Of a DNA stretch of 57,158 bases, positions 6,686 to 14,954 are shown piece after piece (position 1 is the stretch's first letter; every line of letters begins with the position of its first letter). Both the position numbers and the translations under genes were made by a program. Origin of the DNA: Bathymodiolus platifrons methanotrophic gill symbiont (GTDB taxonomy: Bacteria; Pseudomonadota; Gammaproteobacteria; Methylococcales; Methylomonadaceae). Location of the stretch: positions 1 through 57,158 of the forward strand of contig NZ_BDMN01000026.1 in assembly GCF_002189065.1 (NCBI RefSeq), in the 5' to 3' direction. Under the pieces are notes generated by a model. The model saw only the letters and a list, made by a program, of their open reading frames with translations, searched no databases and was not told the DNA's origin.

Positions 6686-8422
6686 ATGGTTTTAAAGGTA
6701 ATGATGCTGTTAGGTTTTATTATGCTAACAGCGTGTGCAACGAAAGGCTCAGAAAGTTCAATTAATCCTGTTGCTGAAGAGCAAAACCCTGAGCTTGTGA
6801 GTGAACAAAAAGCTCTTCCGCAGGCAGGAAAAACTGAAATATCACCTGATGTCTTGTTTTTATTGATGACAGCTGAAATTGCCGGGCAGCGTGGCCAGTA
6901 TGAGTTGGCGCTAGATGGTTATTTGCGTGCGTCTGAACGAGTGAAAGATGTTGAGGTGATTAAGCGCGCAGCCAAGATTGCATTATATGTGCAGGATGAT
7001 GCTAAATTAAAACAGGCGCTTGATTTATGGTTAGAGGAAGAGCCGGATAGTCTGGATGCGCGATATCTGGTGGCTGTTGCTGCGCTAAAATCGGGTGACC
7101 GACAAGGGGCTTTTGATAATATTGAATTTATATCGCTTAAAGATGCGGTTGATTTTGATGCTAAAGCGATTGCCATGGTCAAAAATTTACAAAATCCGCA
7201 GAGTGTGGCTTTGGCCTATCAGGTGTTTTCAGATTTAAGTGCTCAGTACCCAGATAATCCGAAACTGTATTTTGTTCTGGCTTTGATGGATGCCCAGGCG
7301 CAGAAATTAAGACTGGCGGAAGCAAATGTTTCTAAGGCATTGGAGCTTGATCCGCAATGGGTGAAAGCGTTGATGTTACAAGCGCAGCTCTATATTTCTC
7401 GGGGTAAATTAACAGCAGCAATTGGTGTTTTACAGCAGGTGGACGAGCATGAAGAAAGTGTGCAAATTAAAGAGCAAATAGCGCAATTATTAATGCAGCA
7501 AGGGCGGTTTTCTGAAGCAGAAGATGTCTTGCAAGGCTTGATTGAAAAACATCCAGAGAATAAGGGGTTAAATTTCAAGTTAGCTTTGGTTTATTTGCAA
7601 ACAGGGCAAGAAGACTCGGCGCGTAATATTTTACAGGCCTTGGTTATTGATAAAGAGTTTAGAGATAGAGCGTCATTTTATTTAGGGCGTATAGATGCAA
7701 AGGCAAAGCGATTTGATGAAGCTTTAATATGGTTTGATGTTATTAGTGCGGGTCCATACCGATATGAGGCGAGCATGAGTTCTGTTTTTATCCTTATAGA
7801 GCAGAAGCAGTATGAGTTAGCCTTATTAAGGCTAAAGAGTTTAAAAGCAGATTTTCCAGATAAAGCGAGTGATCTGGTATTGGTCGAATCTGAGCTGTAC
7901 AGTCAACAGCATTTATATCAGCAAAGTTTTGATGTGCTGACAAGTGAATTATTAAACGCCCCAGATAATAAAAAAATACTTTATGCGCGAGCATTGGAGG
8001 CTGAAAAGCTTGATAAGCTACAGGTGCTGGAGGATGATTTAAAATATATTCTGGAAAAAGACCCTAATGATGCTAATGCTTTGAATGCTCTAGGTTATAC
8101 TCTGGTTGATAAAACAAACCGTTATGCGGAGGCTGAGGAATACCTTGATAAAGCGATAGCTATTAAGCCTAATGAACCTATTATTATGGATAGTTATGGT
8201 TGGCTGTTGTTTAAGCTGAACCGGCTTGAAGAGTCGCGGCAGTATTTGCAGCGTGCTTATGATTTGCAGCCGCAGGCTGAAATAGCAGCGCACTTAATTG
8301 AAGTTTTATGGGCTTTGCAGCAAACCAGGCAGGCGCAAGCAGTGTTTGCCGAGGCGATAGAAAAAACGCCTGATGATCCGCTGTTATTGGAGCTTAAGGT
8401 GCGACTATTTGGTAGTGATTGA
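6686..8422 (+). CDS. Tetratricopeptide-repeat lipoprotein upstream of lolB
   Basis: This 578-residue protein begins with a lipoprotein signal (MVLKVMMLLGFIMLTACATK), with the lipobox cysteine near residue 17, so it is probably anchored in a membrane facing the periplasm. The rest is a chain of helix-turn-helix TPR units, for example YPDNPKLYFVLALMDAQAQK, NALGYTLVDKTNRYAEAEEY and IIMDSYGWLLFKLNRLEESR. TPR proteins act as scaffolds; the partner is unknown. An AAGGGA ribosome site precedes the ATG. The stop TGA overlaps the lolB start by one base, so the two are translated together. A TPR gene next to lolB recurs in gammaproteobacteria, hinting at a role in outer-membrane assembly, but that is inference. 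Confidence 0.8.
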   Translation: MVLKVMMLLGFIMLTACATKGSESSINPVAEEQNPELVSEQKALPQAGKTEISPDVLFLLMTAEIAGQRGQYELALDGYLRASERVKDVEVIKRAAKIALYVQDDAKLKQALDLWLEEEPDSLDARYLVAVAALKSGDRQGAFDNIEFISLKDAVDFDAKAIAMVKNLQNPQSVALAYQVFSDLSAQYPDNPKLYFVLALMDAQAQKLRLAEANVSKALELDPQWVKALMLQAQLYISRGKLTAAIGVLQQVDEHEESVQIKEQIAQLLMQQGRFSEAEDVLQGLIEKHPENKGLNFKLALVYLQTGQEDSARNILQALVIDKEFRDRASFYLGRIDAKAKRFDEALIWFDVISAGPYRYEASMSSVFILIEQKQYELALLRLKSLKADFPDKASDLVLVESELYSQQHLYQQSFDVLTSELLNAPDNKKILYARALEAEKLDKLQVLEDDLKYILEKDPNDANALNALGYTLVDKTNRYAEAEEYLDKAIAIKPNEPIIMDSYGWLLFKLNRLEESRQYLQRAYDLQPQAEIAAHLIEVLWALQQTRQAQAVFAEAIEKTPDDPLLLELKVRLFGSD

Positions 8423-8985
8423 TGCGCCTGGGTATATTGAGCCTGATGTTTTTGCTGGCTGTAGCAGGATGTAGCTCGGTAAAGACTTATGATGCACAGC
8501 AGGGGCGAGTGCTGAGTCAGCAGCAGAGACTGGATATTCAGCAATGGAAGATGCAAGGGCGGCTACTAATTAAAAGTGATGAAGTCCTGACTGCAAATGT
8601 TCAATGGCAGCATAATAACGAAAGAGATGTGTTAAGGTTGTCAGGTGCTCTGGGGCTAGGGGCAATGATGATTGAGTTGGATGAGCATGAGGTAGTTTTA
8701 CAAAATGCACAGGGTGAGAAGCAGGTTTCTCAGGATGTAGATGCATTTATTGCTCGGCAAATAGGTTTCGTCGTACCGATAACAGCTTTACGGCAGTGGG
8801 TTTTAGGGGCGTATTTGCAGGATGTGCCAGTGCGTCAGTTTGAAAATGGCTTTCAGCAGTTAGGCTGGCGTATAAGGTATGATGAATATATGCAGACTCC
8901 TGTTGGAATTATGCCGCGTCGAATTAAGATAACTAAAGAACAAATAAAATTAAAACTGATAGTCGATCAGTGGGACATGCAATGA
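8422..8985 (+). CDS. lolB: Outer-membrane lipoprotein LolB
   Basis: LolB receives lipoproteins from the carrier LolA and inserts them into the outer membrane. The protein starts MRLGILSLMFLLAVAGCSS, a textbook lipoprotein signal with lipobox AGC. At about 187 residues it matches the family. I use the ATG at 8422, which overlaps the TPR stop as TGATG; a TTG one codon earlier is possible but less likely. Conserved features include WKMQGRLLIK near residue 38 and the LRQWVLGAYLQ region near 125. It is followed by ispE with a 4-base overlap. Confidence 0.88.
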   Translation: MRLGILSLMFLLAVAGCSSVKTYDAQQGRVLSQQQRLDIQQWKMQGRLLIKSDEVLTANVQWQHNNERDVLRLSGALGLGAMMIELDEHEVVLQNAQGEKQVSQDVDAFIARQIGFVVPITALRQWVLGAYLQDVPVRQFENGFQQLGWRIRYDEYMQTPVGIMPRRIKITKEQIKLKLIVDQWDMQ

Positions 8986-9860
8986 CTGAGCAAAAAGATT
9001 CGGAATTAGGCTGGGGCTTAAGATGGCCGGCGCCGGCTAAATTAAATTTAATGTTAAGAATAGTGGGTCAAAGAGAGGATGGCTATCATCTGTTGCAGAC
9101 GGTGTTTCAAATAATTGATATAACGGATGGCTTAACTTTTAATAAAACTGAGGATGGCCGGGTTCGATTAAAAGAAGCGATACCAGGAGTAAAGGAATCG
9201 GACGATTTAACGGTGCGAGCTGCCAATCTATTGAAACGGGAATCTGGTTATCAGGGCGGAGTCTGCATAGAAATAGAAAAAAATCTGCCCATGGGTGGTG
9301 GATTAGGGGGGGGGAGTTCTGATGCAGCAACAGTTTTAGTGGTTTTAAACCAGTTGTGGCAGTTAGGTGTAACTGAGCAGCGTCTGATGGAGCTAGGCGT
9401 AGAGTTAGGTGCTGATGTGCCGGTTTTTATAAAAGGAACAAGTACTTGGGCAGAAGGAGTGGGTGAAAAATTAACTGCTATTGACTTACCAGCTGCCTGG
9501 TTTGTAGTGGTTAAGCCTCAGTGTCATGTTGATACGGGAAGAATATTTTCAGCAAAAGAATTGACACGCGATAGTAAATCAATCAAAATAGCCGACTTTA
9601 ACTCAGGGCAAAATCAAAATGATTGTACCGCTGTGGTTAAAGAGTCTCACATTGAAGTGAAGCAGGCTTTGGAAGAGCTTAGTCAATATGGACAAGCTAG
9701 ATTGACAGGGACGGGAGCATGCGTTTTTGTTCAGTTTGGTGAAAAAGTATCTGCACAGGATGTGTATGAGGAGTTGGCTTCAGGAAGGGAAGCTTATATT
9801 GCACAAGGATTGGCTGTTTCACCTCTGCATAAGCAGATGAGTGAAGTCTTTAGTTTCTAA
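8982..9860 (+). CDS. ispE: 4-diphosphocytidyl-2-C-methyl-D-erythritol kinase
   Basis: IspE phosphorylates CDP-methylerythritol with ATP in the MEP pathway for isoprenoid precursors. It is a GHMP kinase: the substrate-binding PAPAKLNLMLRIVGQREDGY lies at the N-terminus, and the glycine-rich ATP loop PMGGGLGGGSSDAA near residue 102. LTGTGACVFV near the C-terminus is the third GHMP motif. The ATG at 8982 overlaps the lolB stop as ATGA and gives 292 residues; a GTG at 8970 is also open. The lolB-ispE-tRNA(Gln)-prs order is common in gammaproteobacteria. Confidence 0.94.
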   Translation: MTEQKDSELGWGLRWPAPAKLNLMLRIVGQREDGYHLLQTVFQIIDITDGLTFNKTEDGRVRLKEAIPGVKESDDLTVRAANLLKRESGYQGGVCIEIEKNLPMGGGLGGGSSDAATVLVVLNQLWQLGVTEQRLMELGVELGADVPVFIKGTSTWAEGVGEKLTAIDLPAAWFVVVKPQCHVDTGRIFSAKELTRDSKSIKIADFNSGQNQNDCTAVVKESHIEVKQALEELSQYGQARLTGTGACVFVQFGEKVSAQDVYEELASGREAYIAQGLAVSPLHKQMSEVFSF

Positions 9861-9863
9861 AAT

Positions 9864-9938
9864 TGGGCTGTCGCCAAGCGGTAAGGCACGGGGTTTTGAT
9901 CTCCGCATACCCAGGTTCGAATCCTGGCAGCCCAGCCA
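9864..9938 (+). tRNA. tRNA-Gln (anticodon TTG)
   Basis: 75 nt with CCA encoded. The acceptor stem TGGGCTG pairs with CAGCCCA, the D arm has AAGCGGTAAGGCA, the anticodon loop is TTTTGAT with TTG, and the T arm is CCAGGTTCGAATCCTGG. It begins three bases after the ispE stop and lies before prs, so it is probably cut from the operon transcript. Confidence 0.97.
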
Positions 9939-9983
9939 TTTTATCTTCCATGAAATCAACTCGGTACTATAGGTTCTCTATTT

Positions 9984-10940
9984 ATGAGTAGTGATACTTC
10001 AATGATGGTTTTTTCCGGAAATGCTAATCTTGATCTGTCTAAAGGTATCGTACATCGATTGAGTATGCGTCTTGGGATGGCTTCGGTAGGGCGTTTTAGT
10101 GATGGCGAAGTAACGGTAGAAATTGAAGAAAATGTAAGGGATAAAGATGTTTTTGTTATCCAGCCCACATGCCAGCCCACAAATGAGAATTTGATGGAAT
10201 TGCTGGTGATGATAGATGCTTTAAAAAGAGCGTCAGCATCAAGAATCACGGCGGTTATGCCATATTTTGGTTATGCCCGGCAGGATAGGCGATCTCGCTC
10301 AGCTCGAGTGGCAATTAGTGCCAAGCTGGTAGCTAAAATGGTGGGTGTTGCAGGTGCGGACAGGGCGTTGACAGTTGACTTGCATGCTGATCAGATACAG
10401 GGGTTTTTTGATATCCCTGTGGATAATGTCTATGCTTCACCATTATTATTGGGTGATGTATGGCGGCAAGATTATAAGAATTTAATCGTTGTTTCTCCGG
10501 ATGTGGGTGGTGTAGTCAGGGCGAGAGCGCTCGCTAAACGACTGGATGATGCGGATTTAGCAATTATTGATAAGCGTCGACCGATGGCTAATGTGGCTGA
10601 GGTGATGCATATCATAGGTGATGTGAGTGGCAAGACTTGCGTTATGATAGATGATTTAGTTGATACAGCTGGCACGCTATGTAGTGCGGCAGTTGCATTG
10701 AAAAAGCAAGGTGCTGTTAAGGTGGTTGCTTATTGTACGCATCCAGTATTATCTGGGCGTGCAATTGAGAATTTGCGTAACTCAGTATTGGATGAGTTGA
10801 TAGTGACAGATACTATTCCGCTAAGTGATGAAGCGGCGGATTTAGGAAAGATACGGCAGTTAAGTGTTGCGGATATGCTGGCTGAGACAATTAGAAGGAT
10901 TGCTGTGGGTGAGTCAGTTAGCTCGCTATATGTTGATTGA
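9984..10940 (+). CDS. prs: Ribose-phosphate pyrophosphokinase (PRPP synthetase)
   Basis: Prs makes PRPP from ribose 5-phosphate and ATP for nucleotide, histidine and tryptophan synthesis. The 318 residues are the usual length. Visible are the ATP/regulatory loop [19 protein letters not shown] (about 98), the [15 protein letters not shown] segment (about 133), the catalytic flexible region [16 protein letters not shown] (about 173), and the PRPP-binding loop [12 protein letters not shown] (about 221). It follows tRNA-Gln by 45 bases and precedes rplY by 38. Confidence 0.97.
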   Translation: MSSDTSMMVFSGNANLDLSKGIVHRLSMRLGMASVGRFSDGEVTVEIEENVRDKDVFVIQPTCQPTNENLMELLVMIDALKRASASRITAVMPYFGYARQDRRSRSARVAISAKLVAKMVGVAGADRALTVDLHADQIQGFFDIPVDNVYASPLLLGDVWRQDYKNLIVVSPDVGGVVRARALAKRLDDADLAIIDKRRPMANVAEVMHIIGDVSGKTCVMIDDLVDTAGTLCSAAVALKKQGAVKVVAYCTHPVLSGRAIENLRNSVLDELIVTDTIPLSDEAADLGKIRQLSVADMLAETIRRIAVGESVSSLYVD

Positions 10941-10978
10941 TGATTTTAAGTTATTGTTTGTAGGGTGTGGAGATTTAG

Positions 10979-11626
10979 ATGTCTAGCGTTTTTGAATTTG
11001 ATGCGGTAAGTAGAGCGAATGCAGGTACTGGTAGTGCTAAAGGTATTCGTCGTAATGGTAATATACCGGCTGTAGTCTACGGTGGTTCGGTTGGTCCTGA
11101 GTTGATTGGGTTAAGTCATAATGAGGTCACGAAAAAACTGGCTAATGAAGCAGTATATTCTCATGTTTTGAAATTGAGTGTTGATGGTAAGGTGCAAAAT
11201 GCAATCTTAAAAGATATGCAAAGGCATCCGGCAAAAGATACTGTGATTCATATGGATTTCTTGCGTATTAATATGAATGAAAAGATTAAAGTGCATGTGC
11301 CTTTGCATTTTATCAATGAAGAGATTTCGATTGGTGTTAAGGCGGGCGGCGTAGTTACTCACTCAATGGTTGAGTTAGAGGTTGCGTGTCTACCAGCTAA
11401 TTTGCCTGAATATATAGAGGTGGATTTAGAAAGTGTTGATATAGGTGGTTCTGTGCATTTGTCAGATATCGTGATTCCTGAGGGTATTGAGGTTCTTGCG
11501 TTGACGCATGGTGACGAGCACAACTTAACAGTTGCTCAAATCATGAAGACTAGAGGTCCGGCAGAAGATGAAGAGGATGCTGCTGCTGAAGAAGGTGGCG
11601 ATGAGGAAGCAACTGATTCAGAATAG
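10979..11626 (+). CDS. rplY: 50S ribosomal protein L25, CTC (general stress) form
   Basis: bL25 binds 5S rRNA. This 215-residue version has the N-terminal L25 barrel (GIRRNGNIPAVVYGG, about 22-36) plus the C-terminal TL5/CTC domain. It ends in a strongly acidic tail (EDEEDAAAEEGGDEEATDSE). E. coli has only the short form; the long form is common in other gammaproteobacteria. The stop TAG shares its last base with the GTG start of pth, so pth translation is coupled to it. Confidence 0.95.
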   Translation: MSSVFEFDAVSRANAGTGSAKGIRRNGNIPAVVYGGSVGPELIGLSHNEVTKKLANEAVYSHVLKLSVDGKVQNAILKDMQRHPAKDTVIHMDFLRINMNEKIKVHVPLHFINEEISIGVKAGGVVTHSMVELEVACLPANLPEYIEVDLESVDIGGSVHLSDIVIPEGIEVLALTHGDEHNLTVAQIMKTRGPAEDEEDAAAEEGGDEEATDSE

Positions 11627-12201
11627 TGATCAAGCTACTCGTAGGGCTGGGAAATCCCGGTCAGAGATACCAAAAAACCCGGCATAATGCCGGGTTTTTG
11701 TTATTAGACGAGCTGGCAAGAGAAAAGGCTGTTACATTTTCTAAAGAGGTGCGCTTCTTTGGTGATTTGGCGGAAGTAAATTTAAGCGTAGGTAAGTTGT
11801 ATTTATTAAAGCCTGCTACCTTTATGAATCGAAGTGGGCAGTCGGTTTCATCATTTATGAAGTATTACAAAATTAATCCGGAAGAAGTGCTTGTTGTGCA
11901 TGATGAGCTGGATTTTGAGGTGGGTACTTTGAAGTTGAAATCTGGCGGTGGACATGGCGGGCATAACGGACTTCGGGATATTATTGCCAGTTTAGGCGTT
12001 AAAGATTTTAAGCGTTTGCGTGTGGGAATAGGTAGGCCTAAACCTGGGATGCAGGTAGCGGACTATGTTTTATCAGATTTCTCTAAAACTGACGTGCAGC
12101 ATGTAAAAGAATTATTTTACAATTTTTTTAATTATCTATCCTTATTGCAAGGTGGGGATTATGAGTTGGCAATGCAGGAGCTGCATTCTCGTATAAAATA
12201 A
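11626..12201 (+). CDS. pth: Peptidyl-tRNA hydrolase
   Basis: Pth releases tRNA from prematurely dropped peptidyl-tRNA. The 191-residue protein starts at GTG (11626) as MIKLLVGLGNPGQRY. The catalytic His20 and substrate-binding Asn lie in KTRHNAGF, and FMNRSG, VVHDELDF (Asp near 93) and GGHGGHNGLRD are all present. The start overlaps the rplY stop by one base (TAGTG). The codons for KTRHNAGF lie in a perfect 12-bp hairpin followed by U residues (see 11673-11699), an odd feature inside a coding region. Confidence 0.95.
   Translation: MIKLLVGLGNPGQRYQKTRHNAGFLLLDELAREKAVTFSKEVRFFGDLAEVNLSVGKLYLLKPATFMNRSGQSVSSFMKYYKINPEEVLVVHDELDFEVGTLKLKSGGGHGGHNGLRDIIASLGVKDFKRLRVGIGRPKPGMQVADYVLSDFSKTDVQHVKELFYNFFNYLSLLQGGDYELAMQELHSRIK
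11673..11699 (+). terminator. Terminator-like hairpin inside the 5' part of pth
   Basis: Bases 11673-11684 (AAAAACCCGGCA) pair perfectly with 11688-11699 (TGCCGGGTTTTT) around a three-base loop TAA. This is a G+C-rich stem followed directly by a run of five U, the full form of an intrinsic terminator. It lies 47 bases into pth. The protein sequence there (KTRHNAGFL) is conserved, but the codons chosen make the palindrome exact. It may limit transcription into pth, or it may be a chance result of codon choice. Confidence 0.5.
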
Positions 12202-12207
12202 TTTCAT

Positions 12208-12243
12208 AAAATAATTGACAAAATAATTGACAAAATAATTGAT
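12208..12243 (+). repeat. Three tandem 12-bp repeats in the tRNA operon promoter
   Basis: AAAATAATTGAC occurs at 12208-12219 and 12220-12231, and with one change (final T) at 12232-12243. Each unit plus the next base forms a -35-like TTGACA, so slippage in this array would multiply or remove -35 boxes. Confidence 0.9.
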
Positions 12244-12255
12244 TCCAATCATAAT
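12227..12255 (+). promoter_or_regulatory. Sigma-70 promoter of the tRNA-Tyr/Gly/Thr-tuf operon
   Basis: TTGACA at 12227-12232 and CATAAT at 12250-12255 are separated by exactly 17 bases. The first base of tRNA-Tyr is 14 bases after the -10 box, a short leader as expected. A second perfect TTGACA at 12215-12220 is too far from the -10 box to be used with it. No GC-rich discriminator was seen between the -10 and the gene (AGTTTTTCTAAAC). Confidence 0.75.
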
Positions 12256-12268
12256 AGTTTTTCTAAAC

Positions 12269-12353
12269 GGAGGGGTTCCCGAGCGGCCAAAGGGATCAGA
12301 CTGTAAATCTGACGGCTCAGCCTTCGGAGGTTCGAATCCTCCCCCCTCCACCA
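12269..12353 (+). tRNA. tRNA-Tyr (anticodon GTA)
   Basis: 85 nt with a long variable arm (class II) and encoded CCA. The acceptor GGAGGGG pairs with CCCCTCC, the anticodon loop is ACTGTAAAT with GTA, the variable arm is about GACGGCTCAGCCTTCG, and the T arm is GGAGGTTCGAATCCTCC. It is first in the tRNA-tuf operon, as in E. coli (tyrU). Confidence 0.97.
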
Positions 12354-12372
12354 TTTAGATATTAAGAGTTCT

Positions 12373-12446
12373 GCGGGTGTAGTTTAATGGTAGAACTCCA
12401 GCCTTCCAAGCTGATCACGTGGGTTCGATTCCCATCACCCGCTCCA
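12373..12446 (+). tRNA. tRNA-Gly (anticodon TCC)
   Basis: 74 nt. The acceptor GCGGGTG pairs with CACCCGC, the anticodon loop is CTTCCAA with TCC, the T arm is GTGGGTTCGATTCCCAT, and CCA is encoded. It lies 19 bases after tRNA-Tyr, matching the glyT position in E. coli. Confidence 0.97.
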
Positions 12447-12457
12447 AATAGATTTAA

Positions 12458-12532
12458 GCCCATATAGCTCAGCGGTAGAGCACTTCCTTGGTAAGGAAGA
12501 GGTTACCGGTTCAAGTCCAGTTATGGGCTCCA
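12458..12532 (+). tRNA. tRNA-Thr (anticodon GGT)
   Basis: 75 nt. The acceptor GCCCATA pairs with TATGGGC, the anticodon loop is TTGGTAA with GGT between CTTCC and GGAAG, the T arm is CCGGTTCAAGTCCAG, and CCA is encoded. It is the last tRNA before tuf, matching the thrT-tufB arrangement of E. coli. Confidence 0.97.
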
Positions 12533-12580
12533 ATTACACTGATTGTTGCAAACAATATTAATTTAAGGTCTTTGAAAAAA

Positions 12581-13801
12581 ATGGCTAAAGAAAAATTTGA
12601 ACGTAATAAACCACACGTAAACGTAGGTACAATTGGCCACGTTGATCACGGTAAAACAACTCTAACGGCTGCATTAACTAAGGTAATGGCTGAAAAGTTA
12701 GGTGGCGAAGTTAAAGCATTTGATCAAATTGATAATGCGCCGGAAGAGCGTGAACGTGGTATTACTATTGCAACATCGCATGTTGAGTATGAGTCAGAAA
12801 CTCGTCATTACGCGCACGTAGATTGCCCGGGTCACGCGGATTATGTGAAAAACATGATTACTGGCGCGGCGCAAATGGATGGTGCTATTTTAGTCTGTGG
12901 TGCGACTGATGGCCCTATGCCACAAACAAGAGAGCATATCCTATTGTCAAGACAAGTAGGCGTGCCTTATATCGTAGTATTTCTGAATAAAGCTGACCTA
13001 CTTGCTGAAGATTGTGGTGGTGTTGGTACTGAAGAATACAGCGAAATGCTTGAGTTAGTAGAAATGGAAATTCGTGAGATTCTAGATCAATACGATTTTC
13101 CTGGTGATGATACTCCTATTATTGTTGGTTCGGCGCTAAAAGGGCTGGAAGGTGATGATAGTGATCTAGGTGTGCCATCTATCTTAAAGTTAGTTGATGC
13201 GCTAGATGCCTATATCCCTGAGCCAGAGAGAGCAACAGAAGGTGCTTTCCTGATGCCAATTGAAGATGTGTTTTCAATTTCAGGGCGTGGAACAGTGGTG
13301 ACAGGGCGTATTGAGCGTGGTGTTATTAACGTTGGCGAAGAAATCGAAATCGTCGGCATTAAAGAGACCACAAAAACAACTTGTACTGGTGTTGAGATGT
13401 TTCGTAAGCTGCTTGATCAAGGTGAAGCAGGCGATAACGTAGGTATCCTGTTAAGAGGTACTAAGCGTGAAGAGGTTGAGCGTGGACAGGTGTTAGCACA
13501 TGTTGGTTCAATCACTCCGCACACAAGATTTACATCAGAAATTTACGTATTGGCAAAAGATGAAGGTGGTCGTCATACGCCATTCTTTAATGGTTATCGT
13601 CCGCAGTTCTATTTTAGAACAACAGATGTAACAGGTGCTGTTGACTTGCCAGAAGGTGTTGAAATGGTGATGCCTGGTGATAACGTATCAGTTGAAGTGA
13701 CTTTGATTGCTCCAATTGCGATGGAAGACGGTCTGCGTTTTGCTATTCGTGAGGGTGGTCGTACGGTTGGTGCTGGTGTTGTTGCAAAAATCATTGAGTA
13801 A
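12581..13801 (+). CDS. tuf: Elongation factor Tu (tRNA-linked copy)
   Basis: EF-Tu carries aminoacyl-tRNA to the ribosome with GTP. The start is the ATG at 12581 ([10 protein letters not shown]); the open frame reaches further upstream, but that part is tRNA-Thr. The GTPase motifs GHVDHGKTT (19-27), DCPGHADY (about 81) and NKAD (about 136) are intact, followed by domains 2 and 3 to VVAKIIE. At 406 residues it is about ten longer than E. coli EF-Tu. The extra residues are mostly in [17 protein letters not shown], right after NKAD. It differs from the second copy (28947-30167) at about 19 positions. The arrangement corresponds to E. coli tufB. Confidence 0.96.
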   Translation: MAKEKFERNKPHVNVGTIGHVDHGKTTLTAALTKVMAEKLGGEVKAFDQIDNAPEERERGITIATSHVEYESETRHYAHVDCPGHADYVKNMITGAAQMDGAILVCGATDGPMPQTREHILLSRQVGVPYIVVFLNKADLLAEDCGGVGTEEYSEMLELVEMEIREILDQYDFPGDDTPIIVGSALKGLEGDDSDLGVPSILKLVDALDAYIPEPERATEGAFLMPIEDVFSISGRGTVVTGRIERGVINVGEEIEIVGIKETTKTTCTGVEMFRKLLDQGEAGDNVGILLRGTKREEVERGQVLAHVGSITPHTRFTSEIYVLAKDEGGRHTPFFNGYRPQFYFRTTDVTGAVDLPEGVEMVMPGDNVSVEVTLIAPIAMEDGLRFAIREGGRTVGAGVVAKIIE

Positions 13802-13850
13802 TTGTTTTAAGTAAAGTACAATTGCTCGTTGTTAGAAGGTTTATGCGTGT

Positions 13851-13926
13851 AGGTCAGTGGCTCAATTGGTAGAGCAGCGGTCTCCAAAACCGCAGGTTGT
13901 GGGTTCGAGTCCCTCCTGGCCTGCCA
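13851..13926 (+). tRNA. tRNA-Trp (anticodon CCA)
   Basis: 76 nt. The acceptor AGGTCAG pairs with CTGGCCT (one G-U pair), the anticodon loop is TCTCCAAAA with CCA, the T arm is TGTGGGTTCGAGTCCCT, and the 3' CCA is encoded. It sits between tuf and secE as in many gammaproteobacteria. Confidence 0.97.
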
Positions 13927-13979
13927 ACTCGCATTAAACATTAATTAAATTCAAGAAGTTCTCAAATAAAATCCGTCAA

Positions 13980-14348
13980 ATGAATACTCAGACAAAGGAA
14001 GTTTCATCTAATGTAGATGTGCTTAAATATATTTTGTCTCTTGTGCTAATAAGCGCAGGTGTGGTTGCTTTTTATCAATTCTCAGACTACTCACAACTAT
14101 ATAGAGTGTTGGGTATAGTTGCTATTGTGGTTGTTTCTTTGGCAATTATGCTGACAACAGCAGTAGGTCGTCACTCATGGTTGTTTGCTCAAGAAGCTAG
14201 GCAAGAAGTAAGAAAGGTTGTCTGGCCATCACGTTCAGAAACAATGCAAACAACGCTAATGGTGTTTGCCATGGTTGTCATTGTTGGTTTTCTTCTATGG
14301 CTTCTGGATATGTTTTTGTTCTGGGCAATAGCGTCACTAACAACTTAG
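13980..14348 (+). CDS. secE: Preprotein translocase subunit SecE
   Basis: SecE clamps the SecY channel in the inner membrane. The 122 residues contain three predicted membrane helices: about 16-34 (YILSLVLISAGVVAFYQF), about 40-60 (YRVLGIVAIVVVSLAIMLTT), and the conserved last one (MVFAMVVIVGFLLWLLDMFL). Before the last helix is the hallmark amphipathic segment EARQEVRKVVWPSRSE. This three-helix form is typical of enterobacteria-like gammaproteobacteria. It is followed 12 bases later by nusG. Confidence 0.95.
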   Translation: MNTQTKEVSSNVDVLKYILSLVLISAGVVAFYQFSDYSQLYRVLGIVAIVVVSLAIMLTTAVGRHSWLFAQEARQEVRKVVWPSRSETMQTTLMVFAMVVIVGFLLWLLDMFLFWAIASLTT

Positions 14349-14360
14349 AGGAATTCAGGG

Positions 14361-14894
14361 ATGGCAATTCGTTGGTATGTTGTTCATGCGTATTCAAATT
14401 ATGAAAAGAAAGTAAAACAGTCGCTAGAAGAAAAGATTGAAAGACTGGGTTTAGGCGAATACTTCGGAAAAATTCTTGTGCCAACAGAAGAAGTTGTTGA
14501 AATGAGAATGGGTCAGCAAAGAAAAAGCGAGCGAAAATTCTTTCCGGGTTATGTGTTGGTACAAATGGAATTGACCGATGAAACATGGCACTTGGTAAGA
14601 GACGAGCCAAGAGTGTTAGGTTTTATAGGCGGGACCTCAGAGCGTCCGGCACCAATTTCTGAACAAGAAGCAGAGCGCATTCTAAACCGGGTTGAAGAGG
14701 GTGTTAATAAGCCTAGGCCGAAAGTATTATTTGAAGTGGGCGAAGTCGTGCGTGTCAATGATGGGCCATTTAAAGATTTTAATGGTGAAATTGAAGCAAT
14801 TAATTACGAAAAAAACAAATTACGTATCTCTGTATTAATTTTTGGAAGATCAACTTCAGTAGAACTAGGATTTAATGAAGTAGAAAAAAGTTAG
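14361..14894 (+). CDS. nusG: Transcription termination/antitermination factor NusG
   Basis: NusG binds RNA polymerase, reduces pausing, and links it to Rho or to the leading ribosome. The 177 residues start with the NGN domain ([20 protein letters not shown]) including the [12 protein letters not shown] strand. They end with a KOW domain ([20 protein letters not shown], about 127-146). The length is normal. A hairpin with a U run lies 30 bases after the stop. Confidence 0.96.
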   Translation: MAIRWYVVHAYSNYEKKVKQSLEEKIERLGLGEYFGKILVPTEEVVEMRMGQQRKSERKFFPGYVLVQMELTDETWHLVRDEPRVLGFIGGTSERPAPISEQEAERILNRVEEGVNKPRPKVLFEVGEVVRVNDGPFKDFNGEIEAINYEKNKLRISVLIFGRSTSVELGFNEVEKS

Positions 14895-14923
14895 ACAGTT
14901 TAGTAAGCGCGGAATTATAGCGG

Positions 14924-14950
14924 TCCTCATCAATTGATGGGGATTTTTTA
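14924..14950 (+). terminator. Terminator or attenuator between nusG and rplK
   Basis: TCCTCATC (14924-14931) pairs with GATGGGGA (14936-14943) over an AATT loop, with one G-T pair, and is followed by TTTTTTA. The form is that of an intrinsic terminator. Since rplK begins 46 bases later, it probably separates secE-nusG from the ribosomal genes or lets only part of the transcripts through. Confidence 0.65.
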
Positions 14951-14954
14951 TCTA

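Noticed and set aside
8257-8556. Minus-strand frame of 99 codons across the TPR-lolB junction
   Set aside because: It overlaps two well-supported genes on the plus strand and has no recognisable domain or start signal.
12208-12243. CRISPR-like array
   Set aside because: The 12-bp units are directly adjacent with no spacers and form promoter boxes; there are no cas genes in the window.
12142-12354. Minus-strand open frame with MVEGGGFEPPKAEPSD
   Set aside because: It is the antisense of tRNA-Tyr, a well-known source of spurious 'GGGFEPP' proteins; there is no ribosome site or family support.
12488-12580. N-terminal extension of the first EF-Tu frame by 31 residues
   Set aside because: Most of it lies within tRNA-Thr. 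The family start [10 protein letters not shown] is at 12581.
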